Assembly: GCF_014694405.1 (NCBI RefSeq)
Contig: NZ_JAAUWV010000030.1
Location: 1-52,663 of the forward strand
Direction of reading: 5' to 3'
Source: Pseudoalteromonas sp. S16_S37
GTDB lineage: Bacteria; Pseudomonadota; Gammaproteobacteria; Enterobacterales; Alteromonadaceae
Length of the DNA: 52,663 nucleotides
Each line of letters begins with the position of its first letter. Position 1 is the stretch's first letter. Position numbers and translations under genes: made by a program. This document shows positions 39,222-47,220 of this stretch, piece by piece. The notes beneath the pieces were generated by a model. It had not been told where the DNA came from. It searched no databases and worked only from the letters and a program-made list of their open reading frames with translations.

Positions 39222-39431
39222 TCACCAACTGACACGCATCTGTTGTACGTGTCGCTGAGCTAAACCTTGCTCAATCAGCGTATCAACGTCTCCATCCAAC
39301 AAACATCGACGTTGCTCATCTGTTAAATCATATTTCTGAGTAATTAACTCAGGATTGAGTTCCCATTCTTTTTGCACGTCAGGATCGTTAAGAAGAGCAT
39401 CAAGCAATGCATTAATATCATTATTTTTCAT
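39222..39431 (-). CDS. Small LigA/Os1348-like protein, candidate RiPP precursor or carrier
   Basis: A 69-residue acidic protein. Residues 5-57 match the pattern of the LigA (aromatic-ring-opening dioxygenase small subunit) and Os1348/NHLP leader group: INALLDALLNDPDVQ, then KYDLTDEQRRCLLDGDVDTLIEQGL. No LigB-like catalytic partner is present. Proteins with this domain are common as leader peptides beside peptide-modifying enzymes. The tail after the domain is short (about 12 residues, ending MRVSW), which would be a small core. A good ribosome binding site (AAAGGT) precedes the ATG. It lies between oxygenase A and the reductase. Confidence 0.75.
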   Translation of the reverse strand: MKNNDINALLDALLNDPDVQKEWELNPELITQKYDLTDEQRRCLLDGDVDTLIEQGLAQRHVQQMRVSW

Positions 39432-39446
39432 ATTATTTACCTTTAA

Positions 39447-40043
39447 TTATTTGCGCCAGAAAGTGACTGATAGCGATCTTCGTGGAACAACACTACTTTT
39501 TATTTCCGATACGGCATGCCAGCTTTTCGATGAACGGACTAACAACATGCTAGCTGCAAACTCGGGCATAATTTGGGTGACTAACTGCTTACCTGTCTCA
39601 TCATAAACTTCAAATGCTCCACCATAGTCCTGCAACCATTGTTCATTTAAGTAAATGACTTGGTTAACCAATTTTTCCGGCTTATCTAAATGAACTGATA
39701 ACCAGTCTCCCTGATGGTATTCCCAAAAATTCAATGAAACAGAGCTTTGTTGCAGATCGACCCCTGTTAGCGCAGAGACTGCGGCTCGATACTCATGGCT
39801 TGATAGAAATGAACACCAATCTTTACTGACATCTGACATCGCGCAATCAAATACGTTGTCGGTATGCAGTTGGTATGACTTATCATCCTCGCTTTTAGCA
39901 AATGAGCTCAAATTGGCTAACGATATATCCTTAGCCAATGCATTAGCCACATACTCAGGTATAAGATTTGGGATGTAGCAATATTTCCATGGGCTAGTTG
40001 TCATTTTTGACTTTTGGAGTTTTTCAAGCACATTAGACTTCAT
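39447..40043 (-). CDS. 2OG-Fe(II) oxygenase A
   Basis: About 198 residues, counted from ATG 40043 (a GTG at 40061 would add six). The iron ligands are the His and Asp of WLSVHLDKPEK and the His of KSWHAVSE, with Arg of VVPRRSLSVTFW as the likely 2-oxoglutarate ligand. It is homologous to oxygenase B at 37601. GGAG lies 12 bases upstream of the chosen start, which overlaps the MurA-like gene by 11 bases. Confidence 0.85.
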   Translation of the reverse strand: MKSNVLEKLQKSKMTTSPWKYCYIPNLIPEYVANALAKDISLANLSSFAKSEDDKSYQLHTDNVFDCAMSDVSKDWCSFLSSHEYRAAVSALTGVDLQQSSVSLNFWEYHQGDWLSVHLDKPEKLVNQVIYLNEQWLQDYGGAFEVYDETGKQLVTQIMPEFAASMLLVRSSKSWHAVSEIKSSVVPRRSLSVTFWRK

Positions 40044-41472
40044 CACAAACCATGTCTCCACTGGTTATGTGTGCGCCACATTGATTAAGCGATTTAGGTA
40101 ATGCCGAATAGCCTCGCTCAAGATGGTGAGCTCCACGTAACTCCGTGCGACCAGAAACTCCCAATGCTGCAATCAACAGCACTGCAGCTGCTCGCAAATC
40201 ACTTCCCCAGATGAGACAATCAGTGTTTTTGGGCGGCTGCTCTCCATAAATAAGCAACTGATTGTCAGAAACTTCAACTCCACACCCAAGCAAAGCTAAG
40301 CCTTTGGCATAATCAAATCGGTTTTTCCAAACTTCTTCAACTAGCTTAGAGTTGCCAGACGCATAAGTGGCCAATAGCGCAAAAAACGGCTGACTATCAC
40401 TAAAAATACCTTTGGAACAAACATGCGTGTCGAATGGCTGAAAATTGTTGACTTTTTCAACTGTTAATGTACCCGAAGTCACTATCACACTGACCCCTAT
40501 GCGTTTAAACAATTGCAACTCAGGTTCAAGCGCTAACAATGCACATGAAAGGCGTCTAGCTTTGAGAGTGATAGATGGTGACGCATAAAGCGCGCCTGCA
40601 CATATCCACGTAACGATTTCAATCAAATCGGGAATTAGAGTGTGATCGACTCTAGTTATACTCGTATTTAGATCTTGCTTTGGCGTAATCCTAACGCTAT
40701 CTTGAGCTAGATATTCTACTTTAACACCCATCTTTTCCATTACAACAAGCATTTCCATGACGTCAGGTTTAGGGTATAAATGGTAGATTTCACTTACCCC
40801 TTCAGAAATAACAGCCATCAATAATGCCATTTTACTCGCACCTGACCACTTCGGCCCAGTTGGATTTTCACGACAGTGAGTGTACTCAAGTAGATCAACC
40901 TTACACCCCTGTAAGCGCTCTGCTTGAATATGGATCTCCCCGCTTTCCATAACTTGCGTTGATGCTCCAAAGCGTTCAAAGATTTCAATGTAATGCTCAA
41001 TAGGTCGAGCTCCATTTGAGGTGTCACCAATTTGACATCCCCCACCATGGTTCATCACCGCTCTTTGAGTACGCTTTAACATAGCGGGAATTAAATAAAC
41101 GGCTCCATGTATTTCGGCATTTAATTCACCTGCTTCAAGACATCTGTGAATTGATGACCCATCAATCGTAAACTTACCACCGCTAAAATGGGCATAACCT
41201 CCTAATTTCTGGATAATATTTACAAAAGATCGCGTTTCTTGAATATTCGGACAATTGTGAAGGTCAAACTGCTGGTTACTTGTACACGCAAGCGATGCCA
41301 AAGTGACAAATAAATGCTTGAAACCTTGAATGTGGTGTTGACCTGATAGATGACATGGTCCCTGAATCAGCAATATATCACTATCACTGGCCAAATATTT
41401 TGCCGCACGGGACTCTTGCTCTTTTGTGACTAAATTTACTGTTTTCCACATAGTAACTTGTCCATGATCCAA
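40033..41472 (-). CDS. MurA-like enolpyruvyl transferase (EPSP synthase family)
   Basis: A 479-residue, two-domain enzyme homologous to UDP-GlcNAc enolpyruvyl transferase. The Cys of the MurA loop is present in GGGCQIGDTSNGARPIEHY, but four residues are inserted before ARP. The catalytic Asp region (FSDSQPFFALLATYASGNSKLVEEVWKNRF) and SDLRAAAVLLIAALGVSGRTEL..HHLERGY are kept. The N-terminal Lys-Asn pair of MurA reads Lys-His (HIQGFKHLFVT). These changes and the context suggest a different acceptor from UDP-GlcNAc. An internal ATG at 41451 is also possible. Confidence 0.85.
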   Translation of the reverse strand: MDHGQVTMWKTVNLVTKEQESRAAKYLASDSDILLIQGPCHLSGQHHIQGFKHLFVTLASLACTSNQQFDLHNCPNIQETRSFVNIIQKLGGYAHFSGGKFTIDGSSIHRCLEAGELNAEIHGAVYLIPAMLKRTQRAVMNHGGGCQIGDTSNGARPIEHYIEIFERFGASTQVMESGEIHIQAERLQGCKVDLLEYTHCRENPTGPKWSGASKMALLMAVISEGVSEIYHLYPKPDVMEMLVVMEKMGVKVEYLAQDSVRITPKQDLNTSITRVDHTLIPDLIEIVTWICAGALYASPSITLKARRLSCALLALEPELQLFKRIGVSVIVTSGTLTVEKVNNFQPFDTHVCSKGIFSDSQPFFALLATYASGNSKLVEEVWKNRFDYAKGLALLGCGVEVSDNQLLIYGEQPPKNTDCLIWGSDLRAAAVLLIAALGVSGRTELRGAHHLERGYSALPKSLNQCGAHITSGDMVCDEV

Positions 41473-41480
41473 ATTAGTAT

Positions 41481-42773
41481 TTATTTGTTGAATTTACTGG
41501 CAATGATTCGATTAAAAGTATCGAGAGCTTGTCTAGATTCAGCTCGGTAAATCCAAGGTTCACTTTGCAACGGTGTTATCCCTGTTTGTTCAGGTATCAA
41601 GCGTATCCATGGATCATCATAATCTCGTTTGTATGCTGCACTTATTGAAATACCGTAGTTTGGCGCGATTAATGAGTAGCAAACATTGTGATAGACTGAT
41701 GGTTTGAGCGTTGTTTTGGTGATCTCTGCAACAACTGCATTAGCGCAAATACGCGCTTGGTTTGCAGCTGAAAAGGCCGACTTAGGCATATCCCCGGCTA
41801 TAGCTGCGTCTCCTAAAACATACGTATTTGGCAACAAAGTTGAAGCCATTGTATCAAAGTTAATCGGACACCAACCGGAGGCATTTGTCAGCCCGTTATT
41901 CAATGCAAAATCTCCCGCCCGTTGACGAGGAATGAAGTTTATACATTCACTTTCAAAGGTCCCTGCTTTTGCGAACACTTTGTTCCCTTTGATCCGTGTG
42001 ACCTGACCTCCAGCTTCCTTAGAAAGATATTTTATAAGGCTGTTTTGAGTACCGAATTGATAATGCTTTTTCCAACCTTCAACAAATGCATCTTGTTTGG
42101 TAAAGCTCGACTTTGAGTCTAAAATGAGAACGTAGCTATTCGGCTTATGATGGCGAAGATAATCTGCAACCAATCCTGCTCGCTCATAGGGTCCAGGGGG
42201 GCATTTGTAAATTTTGTCTGGTGCTATAATAATGAATGGCTGACCATCAGGAAGTTGTTGTAACTTATCTTTTAGCGCTAAAAAGCTTTGCTCACCTTTC
42301 CATCCATGGGGATAGGAGAGCGTATTATTCTCACTTACTCCTTCAACGTTATCATATATAAAGCCAATACCTGGTGCCGTGATTAAATAATCATATTCAA
42401 CATATTCACCTGACGCACAGATAATACGCTTTGTATTAGAATCTATACTTAGCGCTTTATCCTGTATAAAGCGTATACCCGCTCTTTTTATAAATGTTTG
42501 ATAGTCAAACTTTATTTTGGGATGCTCTTTCATCTCGACGAGCGCAGCATTACTCATGAAACAACTGTGGTATGCTGGTTTCTCCTCGATTAATGTGATA
42601 TCTACATCAATTTTATCTATAATAGATTCAATAAATTCCAACCCTGCACAGCCACCGCCAACAACAACAATTTTTGGGCGAGAAAATTTAAGGCCAAAAT
42701 ATAACCCACCACCAATTAATGGCATGGATAGCAATGCTTTTATAAAGGTTCTTTTATTATTATTAATTGCCAT
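41481..42773 (-). CDS. Flavocytochrome c sulfide dehydrogenase-like flavoprotein
   Basis: About 430 residues. A KR-type twin-arginine-like signal (NNKRTFIKALLSM) precedes an FAD-binding Rossmann motif (IVVVGGGCAGLEF). The family's two redox cysteines are kept: YKCPPGPYERAGLV and VCYSLIAPNYGISISAAY. It should be exported and pass electrons from its substrate to the haem protein encoded just upstream. In classic FCSD the substrate is sulfide; here the neighbours suggest another thiol or peptide substrate (inference). ATG 42773 overlaps the cytochrome gene by 11 bases. Confidence 0.9.
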   Translation of the reverse strand: MAINNNKRTFIKALLSMPLIGGGLYFGLKFSRPKIVVVGGGCAGLEFIESIIDKIDVDITLIEEKPAYHSCFMSNAALVEMKEHPKIKFDYQTFIKRAGIRFIQDKALSIDSNTKRIICASGEYVEYDYLITAPGIGFIYDNVEGVSENNTLSYPHGWKGEQSFLALKDKLQQLPDGQPFIIIAPDKIYKCPPGPYERAGLVADYLRHHKPNSYVLILDSKSSFTKQDAFVEGWKKHYQFGTQNSLIKYLSKEAGGQVTRIKGNKVFAKAGTFESECINFIPRQRAGDFALNNGLTNASGWCPINFDTMASTLLPNTYVLGDAAIAGDMPKSAFSAANQARICANAVVAEITKTTLKPSVYHNVCYSLIAPNYGISISAAYKRDYDDPWIRLIPEQTGITPLQSEPWIYRAESRQALDTFNRIIASKFNK

Positions 42774-43317
42774 TAGGCACAACCTTAAAACCACTAAGAT
42801 AGTCAATAACTAGTTTAGTCTCTTGCTCAGACATATTTGATATGTAATACCCCATTGAAGCCGGCATAATTCTCCGACCTTGTTTAAATAAATCAATAGC
42901 ATCTCCAAGATATTCTTTTGGCAACCCTGTTAATATAGGAATACCAGCGGATGAAAGTTGGTGGCACGCCGCACATTTTTGATTATATATATCTAACCCA
43001 GGGTGGTCGTTAATTTCTCTATCAAAAGAAAAAGATATTGACTTACTAGAGAAGTATTTACTAAGCCAACTAATATCTTCATTACTTAATCGATTGGCAA
43101 TCCTAGTCATCATCGTATTGGGCACTATATTTGCTCTAAAATTTAACAATGCACGTTTGAGATATTGCTCTGGCTGTCCATTAATGTTTGGAATATAACT
43201 AGATTGTTGAGAGCTATGACAACTGATACATATGGCTGAGAGCTGCTCATTACTATACAAAGAAAAAGGCAGTATATATAAGAGTAATAAAATACTATAC
43301 CTTATAAGAAACTTCAT
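42763..43317 (-). CDS. Dihaem cytochrome c subunit, FccA-like
   Basis: About 184 residues with a Sec signal peptide (MKFLIRYSILLLLYILPFSLYS) and two CxxCH haem sites, CISCH and CAACH. They lie in two similar domains, with candidate axial Met in PNTMM and RRIMPASMGYY. This is the layout of the cytochrome subunit of flavocytochrome c sulfide dehydrogenase, and the flavoprotein gene follows at once. A longer frame reaches back to 43383 but would enter the hairpin behind the peptide gene, so ATG 43317 is chosen. Confidence 0.9.
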   Translation of the reverse strand: MKFLIRYSILLLLYILPFSLYSNEQLSAICISCHSSQQSSYIPNINGQPEQYLKRALLNFRANIVPNTMMTRIANRLSNEDISWLSKYFSSKSISFSFDREINDHPGLDIYNQKCAACHQLSSAGIPILTGLPKEYLGDAIDLFKQGRRIMPASMGYYISNMSEQETKLVIDYLSGFKVVPNGN

Positions 43318-43356
43318 TGAACACACACCAAGCAAAAAAGAAACACTATTACTGAT

Positions 43357-43384
43357 AAAAATGCTTCTCATTTTGAGAAGCATT
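43357..43384 (-). terminator. Hairpin terminator or attenuator behind the small peptide gene
   Basis: An 11-base perfect stem (AATGCTTCTCA / TGAGAAGCATT, 43360-43384) with a three-base loop, followed on the minus strand by a run of T. It starts 15 bases past the peptide stop and 40 bases before the cytochrome start. Partial termination here would yield much more peptide mRNA than enzyme mRNA, as is common for precursor-peptide genes. Confidence 0.8.
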
Positions 43385-43398
43385 AAAAAATTACTGAC

Positions 43399-43635
43399 TT
43401 ACCAACAGCAAGCAGCTTTTATCATTTGATCATAAGCCTTATCAACCGGCTGTTGACGAGAGTATGCACCTAAGTCACGACTCTGAGCCATTGACGCCTC
43501 CATATCCATCACTTCACTCATGATAGCTGTGTTAGATGCAGCTTGTGTTTCATTAGATTGCACTGCGAGTGTGATCGCACCAGAAATCCCTGTTGCAATG
43601 AGTACTGCAGAAGATAATCCATTCATTTTCTTCAT
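43399..43635 (-). CDS. Small exported peptide ending in Cys-Cys-Trp, candidate substrate of the cluster
   Basis: A 78-residue protein. Residues 1-32 resemble a Sec signal (MKKMNGLSSAVLIATGISGA, cleavage near NETQA-A). The mature part is about 45 residues, Met- and acid-rich (IMSEVMDMEASMAQS), then YSRQQPVDKAYDQMIKAACCW, with the only two cysteines next to the terminal tryptophan. I recognise no family. It has its own promoter (43696-43725), an AAGG ribosome site and a terminator-like hairpin behind it, so it should be expressed more highly than its neighbours. It may be modified or oxidised by the flavocytochrome encoded next to it. Confidence 0.78.
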   Translation of the reverse strand: MKKMNGLSSAVLIATGISGAITLAVQSNETQAASNTAIMSEVMDMEASMAQSRDLGAYSRQQPVDKAYDQMIKAACCW

Positions 43636-43650
43636 AAATTAAATACCTTA

Positions 43651-43669
43651 TTTAATGATAATGATATTG
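43651..43669 (-). promoter_or_regulatory. Possible Fur box in the leader of the small peptide gene
   Basis: On the minus strand this reads AATATCATTATCATTAAAT, with repeated ATCATT units and an exact ATTATC hexamer of Fur operators. It lies 15 bases before the ATG and after the predicted transcription start. AT-rich sequence makes chance matches common. Confidence 0.35.
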
Positions 43670-43695
43670 TGCCTACTAAACATGTAAGCAATTGA

Positions 43696-43725
43696 AATAT
43701 ATCAAAAAATCAAATTACCAGTCAA
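43696..43725 (-). promoter_or_regulatory. Sigma-70 promoter of the small peptide gene
   Basis: On the minus strand TTGACT (43725-43720) and TATATT (43701-43696) are separated by 18 bases. A start near 43689 would give a leader of about 54 bases. It lies in the 128-base gap after the NRPS-like gene. Confidence 0.65.
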
Positions 43726-43763
43726 CAAAATAAAGCCATTCAGCCAATAAAATAATTAAATAT

Positions 43764-46700
43764 TTATTTTAATAATCTTTTAAACGTAACCATTCGATGA
43801 GATAAAAAATCCGCACAATTAATATTACTTTTGTTTTTAAAGAAAAAACTAAGCACTCCAGACACATTTTTACACCTAGACTGAACATTATAAAAGTGCT
43901 CACTTCCTAAATACTCCAACTTTGCGGTTACTACTTCGCCACCTTCATTTTTTTTTATCATTAACTCATTTCTTTCATTTTCAAAAACAACTATAGACGA
44001 TGCATCATTAAAGTACTCACCCACATAAATAGAAAAGTCATTTAGCTCTTTTTTATATTTTAGTTGATTATATTTTGGGAAAACATCAGCCAAAATTTCA
44101 TGAGCAACAGCTAAACTGGGCAGTTGATTTGCTAAAAATGCGACTCCAATATTGCGCTTCCGATCAAATTTAATAATGCTTTCATGACCGAACGATGAAC
44201 CCGCTCGCCCTAACATACCATCACGATAGTGAAATAAAGAAAGTCCTAGCTTATTCCAATCCAGATGCCCTTGATACTCGGCTTGTACAGTACACATCTG
44301 TTCAACATCAAACCACTCACCTTGCTTCCCCTTGTGGCTATTCAAAAACAACTGTACAAACTTAGCCAAGCTTTGAATATTCATCGGGATCTGAATACCA
44401 TCAAAAGGGTTTAGTGAAGATAGCTGTTCAACATCAGCGGCGCTACTTCGTCTGAATACTGAGCCGCTATCCGTTTGATAACCCACAGCAACATCATTTC
44501 CTGTATGTTCAACAAGACCATATCGCTGCATAAAATCCCCAACAATTTCATGCCAAAACTTCCCTGATATTTGCTCAATAATTGCCGCAGCAATGATAAA
44601 CTCAACGTCTGTATAAGAAGCTCCTTTCCCCGGTTGAAAATAGCTTGATAAATTAGACGTAAATTGCATATGTTTCTGGATACCATCCAGACCAGAAAAA
44701 CTGCGCTTTCGTATACTACTTTCATCAATCCCTGACGTGTGGGAAAGCAAATGCCTCATAGTTATTTGTGATGCATATTCGGAACATTTAATCTTAAACT
44801 CAGGAACGTAGTATTTTATAGGGGTATCTAGCTGTAATAATCCTTTTATAACGAAATCCATCACCACAGCTCCCGTAATAACTTTAGCAATGCAGCCAAT
44901 TCTAAAACGAGTCTGTAATGTAACAGGTATCTGTGTTTCTAAGTTCGCCATACCAGCAACAGCAAAGAAAGTCTGCTCAGGTAAAAAAAGTGCTATCGCT
45001 GCTCCAGGAATATTATGTTTTGCCAACGACTGAGATAGCTTTCTACGTAAAATACTTTCACACATGGGTTCATTTGAACCTCGAGGTTCCTGGTTCAAAC
45101 GCAATACTTGATAGTTTAAATTATTTAGAAAGCGATACATCGCCAGTCCTGTGTTCAAAACAAACTGAGCAACTTCTTCAAGGTGCTCAAAATGAACTAT
45201 TTCTTGCTCAGAAATATCTAGTGCGAACGTGGCATTTAGAGATTCTAGAATATGTAAACTTGAGGACCATCGATTACTGGTCCCTTTATTGTCCTGTGCT
45301 GCAATTAAACTCAGAATAACTTCTACACCAATAAGGCTTTTCTGGCTAAAAATTTGTTGAGCAATATACCGAGATAATGCTTTTAAGGAGGGATATTTAT
45401 AGATGCTAAGCAAGGGCACATCTATATTCAGCCCAACTTTAATACGCTGTACAATCAAGTGCCCACTAAATGATGAAAGTCCCTGATGAAAAAAATTTGT
45501 CTCATCACAAATTTGGGGGTTTACTTCGAGTTCCACAAGCTGCTGTAAAAGCCATGCAACAATTGCATTTTGCTTATTCTTAGACCTTTGTGGCATCGTT
45601 AATAATAATGCGCGCAATGCTGATAAATCTGTTTTCCCATTTGTTGTGAGTGGTAATTTATCCACCAAGACAAACCTACTTGGCAGCATAAAAACAGGTA
45701 GCTGTTTTAATAATTGCTGCCTTAAAAGTTCTTCATCATACCCGCTTTTGCTCCTTAGAAAAGCTACTATTTGGGTCTGTAGATTCTGGCTCTTAGCACC
45801 TATCACCACACTATCCCAGACGAGTCCACTATCGTTTATAAGAGTTGCAATTTCATCTAGTTCGACACGATACCCGTTCACTTTAACCTGCTCGTCTAAT
45901 CGGCCCAATATACAAAAATTACCATCAGGCAGTTTATAACCGAGATCACCTGTTTTATATAATCGTCCGGATTTTACAATATTACTGTACACAAACTTTT
46001 GAGCTGTCAACTGAGGCTGATTCAAATACCCAAGAGCAAGCCCCCTACCAGCAATACATATTTCTCCAACCTCCCCGACAGGTAACGGTTTGGTATTAGT
46101 ATCAACAATGTAAATTTGAGTATTTGCAATTGGCTTTCCGATATGTACTTTATCGAAAATGCGCGCAAGCGTAGACCAAATAGTCGTTTCCGTTGGTCCA
46201 TATAAGTTGTAAAGCTGCGCACCATGTCTTAGTAAAGATTGAGCAAGGCTATTAGATAAGGGCTCTCCACCACACAAAGCCTTAAACCCAGCTGGAGGCT
46301 TCCAACCTGTTTGGAGTATCAAATGCCATAGTGAAGGGGTCGTTTGCAACACATTGATTTGAAAATATACCAATTGTGTTTGAAGGCGAGAAAGATCTCG
46401 TGTCGCTTTATCATCAAATAGGTACAATGTTGCACCATTATACAAAGGCATCAGTATTTCTAAAAAAGCAATGTCAAAACTCATTGGAGTTATAGCTGCT
46501 AATCGATCTGACTGGGTAAACCCAATACGGCGAGAAACAGAAGACACGACATTTTCCAAAGAGCCATGTCTTACGATTACTCCCTTAGGTTTTCCAGAAG
46601 AACCAGACGTATACAAGATATAGACAGGACTATCGACATACGGCCTAAAGCAAATATTAGCGACTCCAGAAGCAGACTGATTATTCCATTCTTTTTGACT

Positions 46701-47126
46701 TGCTCTATAAGCATTTTGAACATCTAACACTTTAATATGCTTTGCACACAGCATCTCAAATGACTTTGAATCACTCAGTACATGGCTAACACCAGCATCA
46801 TTAATCATATACTCTATCCGCTCATTCGGGTACAACGGATCTATCGGTATAATAACCGCACCAATTTTATTTAACGATAACATTAAAACTATCATTTCTA
46901 TGGAACGATTCGCGCAAAAGGCGACCACCGAGCCTGTCGTAATACCCTGGTGCGATAGGTAAAGTGCGCCTTCTTGTATTTGAGTAGAAAGTTCATCAAA
47001 AGTTACCGAATCATTATTTAAGTTAATTGCAATTCGGTTTGGTGATTCGAGACTCTGTTTTTGGATCAGAGTGGCTAATGAGTAAGTACTCAATTTATCG
47101 ATCAATTTTATATTTGACTGAGCCAT
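43764..47126 (-). CDS. NRPS-like protein: adenylation, carrier, and Cys-type beta-lactamase-fold domain
   Basis: A 1120-residue protein. Residues about 15-510 are an amino-acid adenylation domain (YTSGSSGKPKG near 172, LYNLYGPTETTIW, YKTGDLGYKLPDG, LTTNGKTDL). Residues about 525-595 are a carrier domain with the phosphopantetheine serine in QGLSSFSG (Ser552 most likely; the usual GG is GL). Residues about 690-1030 have the class C beta-lactamase / PBP fold (FRIGCIAKV, LLSHTSGID, FGHES), but the SxxK serine is Cys745 and YxN reads YTD (Tyr838). No condensation or normal thioesterase domain is present. It may load an amino acid and release or transfer it through the Cys domain. AAAGGA precedes the ATG. 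Confidence 0.9.
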   Translation of the reverse strand: MAQSNIKLIDKLSTYSLATLIQKQSLESPNRIAINLNNDSVTFDELSTQIQEGALYLSHQGITTGSVVAFCANRSIEMIVLMLSLNKIGAVIIPIDPLYPNERIEYMINDAGVSHVLSDSKSFEMLCAKHIKVLDVQNAYRASQKEWNNQSASGVANICFRPYVDSPVYILYTSGSSGKPKGVIVRHGSLENVVSSVSRRIGFTQSDRLAAITPMSFDIAFLEILMPLYNGATLYLFDDKATRDLSRLQTQLVYFQINVLQTTPSLWHLILQTGWKPPAGFKALCGGEPLSNSLAQSLLRHGAQLYNLYGPTETTIWSTLARIFDKVHIGKPIANTQIYIVDTNTKPLPVGEVGEICIAGRGLALGYLNQPQLTAQKFVYSNIVKSGRLYKTGDLGYKLPDGNFCILGRLDEQVKVNGYRVELDEIATLINDSGLVWDSVVIGAKSQNLQTQIVAFLRSKSGYDEELLRQQLLKQLPVFMLPSRFVLVDKLPLTTNGKTDLSALRALLLTMPQRSKNKQNAIVAWLLQQLVELEVNPQICDETNFFHQGLSSFSGHLIVQRIKVGLNIDVPLLSIYKYPSLKALSRYIAQQIFSQKSLIGVEVILSLIAAQDNKGTSNRWSSSLHILESLNATFALDISEQEIVHFEHLEEVAQFVLNTGLAMYRFLNNLNYQVLRLNQEPRGSNEPMCESILRRKLSQSLAKHNIPGAAIALFLPEQTFFAVAGMANLETQIPVTLQTRFRIGCIAKVITGAVVMDFVIKGLLQLDTPIKYYVPEFKIKCSEYASQITMRHLLSHTSGIDESSIRKRSFSGLDGIQKHMQFTSNLSSYFQPGKGASYTDVEFIIAAAIIEQISGKFWHEIVGDFMQRYGLVEHTGNDVAVGYQTDSGSVFRRSSAADVEQLSSLNPFDGIQIPMNIQSLAKFVQLFLNSHKGKQGEWFDVEQMCTVQAEYQGHLDWNKLGLSLFHYRDGMLGRAGSSFGHESIIKFDRKRNIGVAFLANQLPSLAVAHEILADVFPKYNQLKYKKELNDFSIYVGEYFNDASSIVVFENERNELMIKKNEGGEVVTAKLEYLGSEHFYNVQSRCKNVSGVLSFFFKNKSNINCADFLSHRMVTFKRLLK

Positions 47127-47220
47127 ACTGCGGCTGTCCTTTGTTTTCTATGCTAAGACTATCCTTGCGATAACAAGTGAGCATATGTTAAACGTCACTT
47201 ATCTTCTGATCCATAGGCTA

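Noticed and set aside
43317..43383. Longer start for the cytochrome gene
   Set aside because: It would run through the hairpin and would put 22 residues before a clean signal peptide.
46000..46700. Reading the amino acid specificity from the adenylation domain
   Set aside because: Some binding-pocket positions can be guessed (Asp in FDIAFLEI, Leu in YNLYGPTE), but not the full set without an alignment, so no substrate is claimed.
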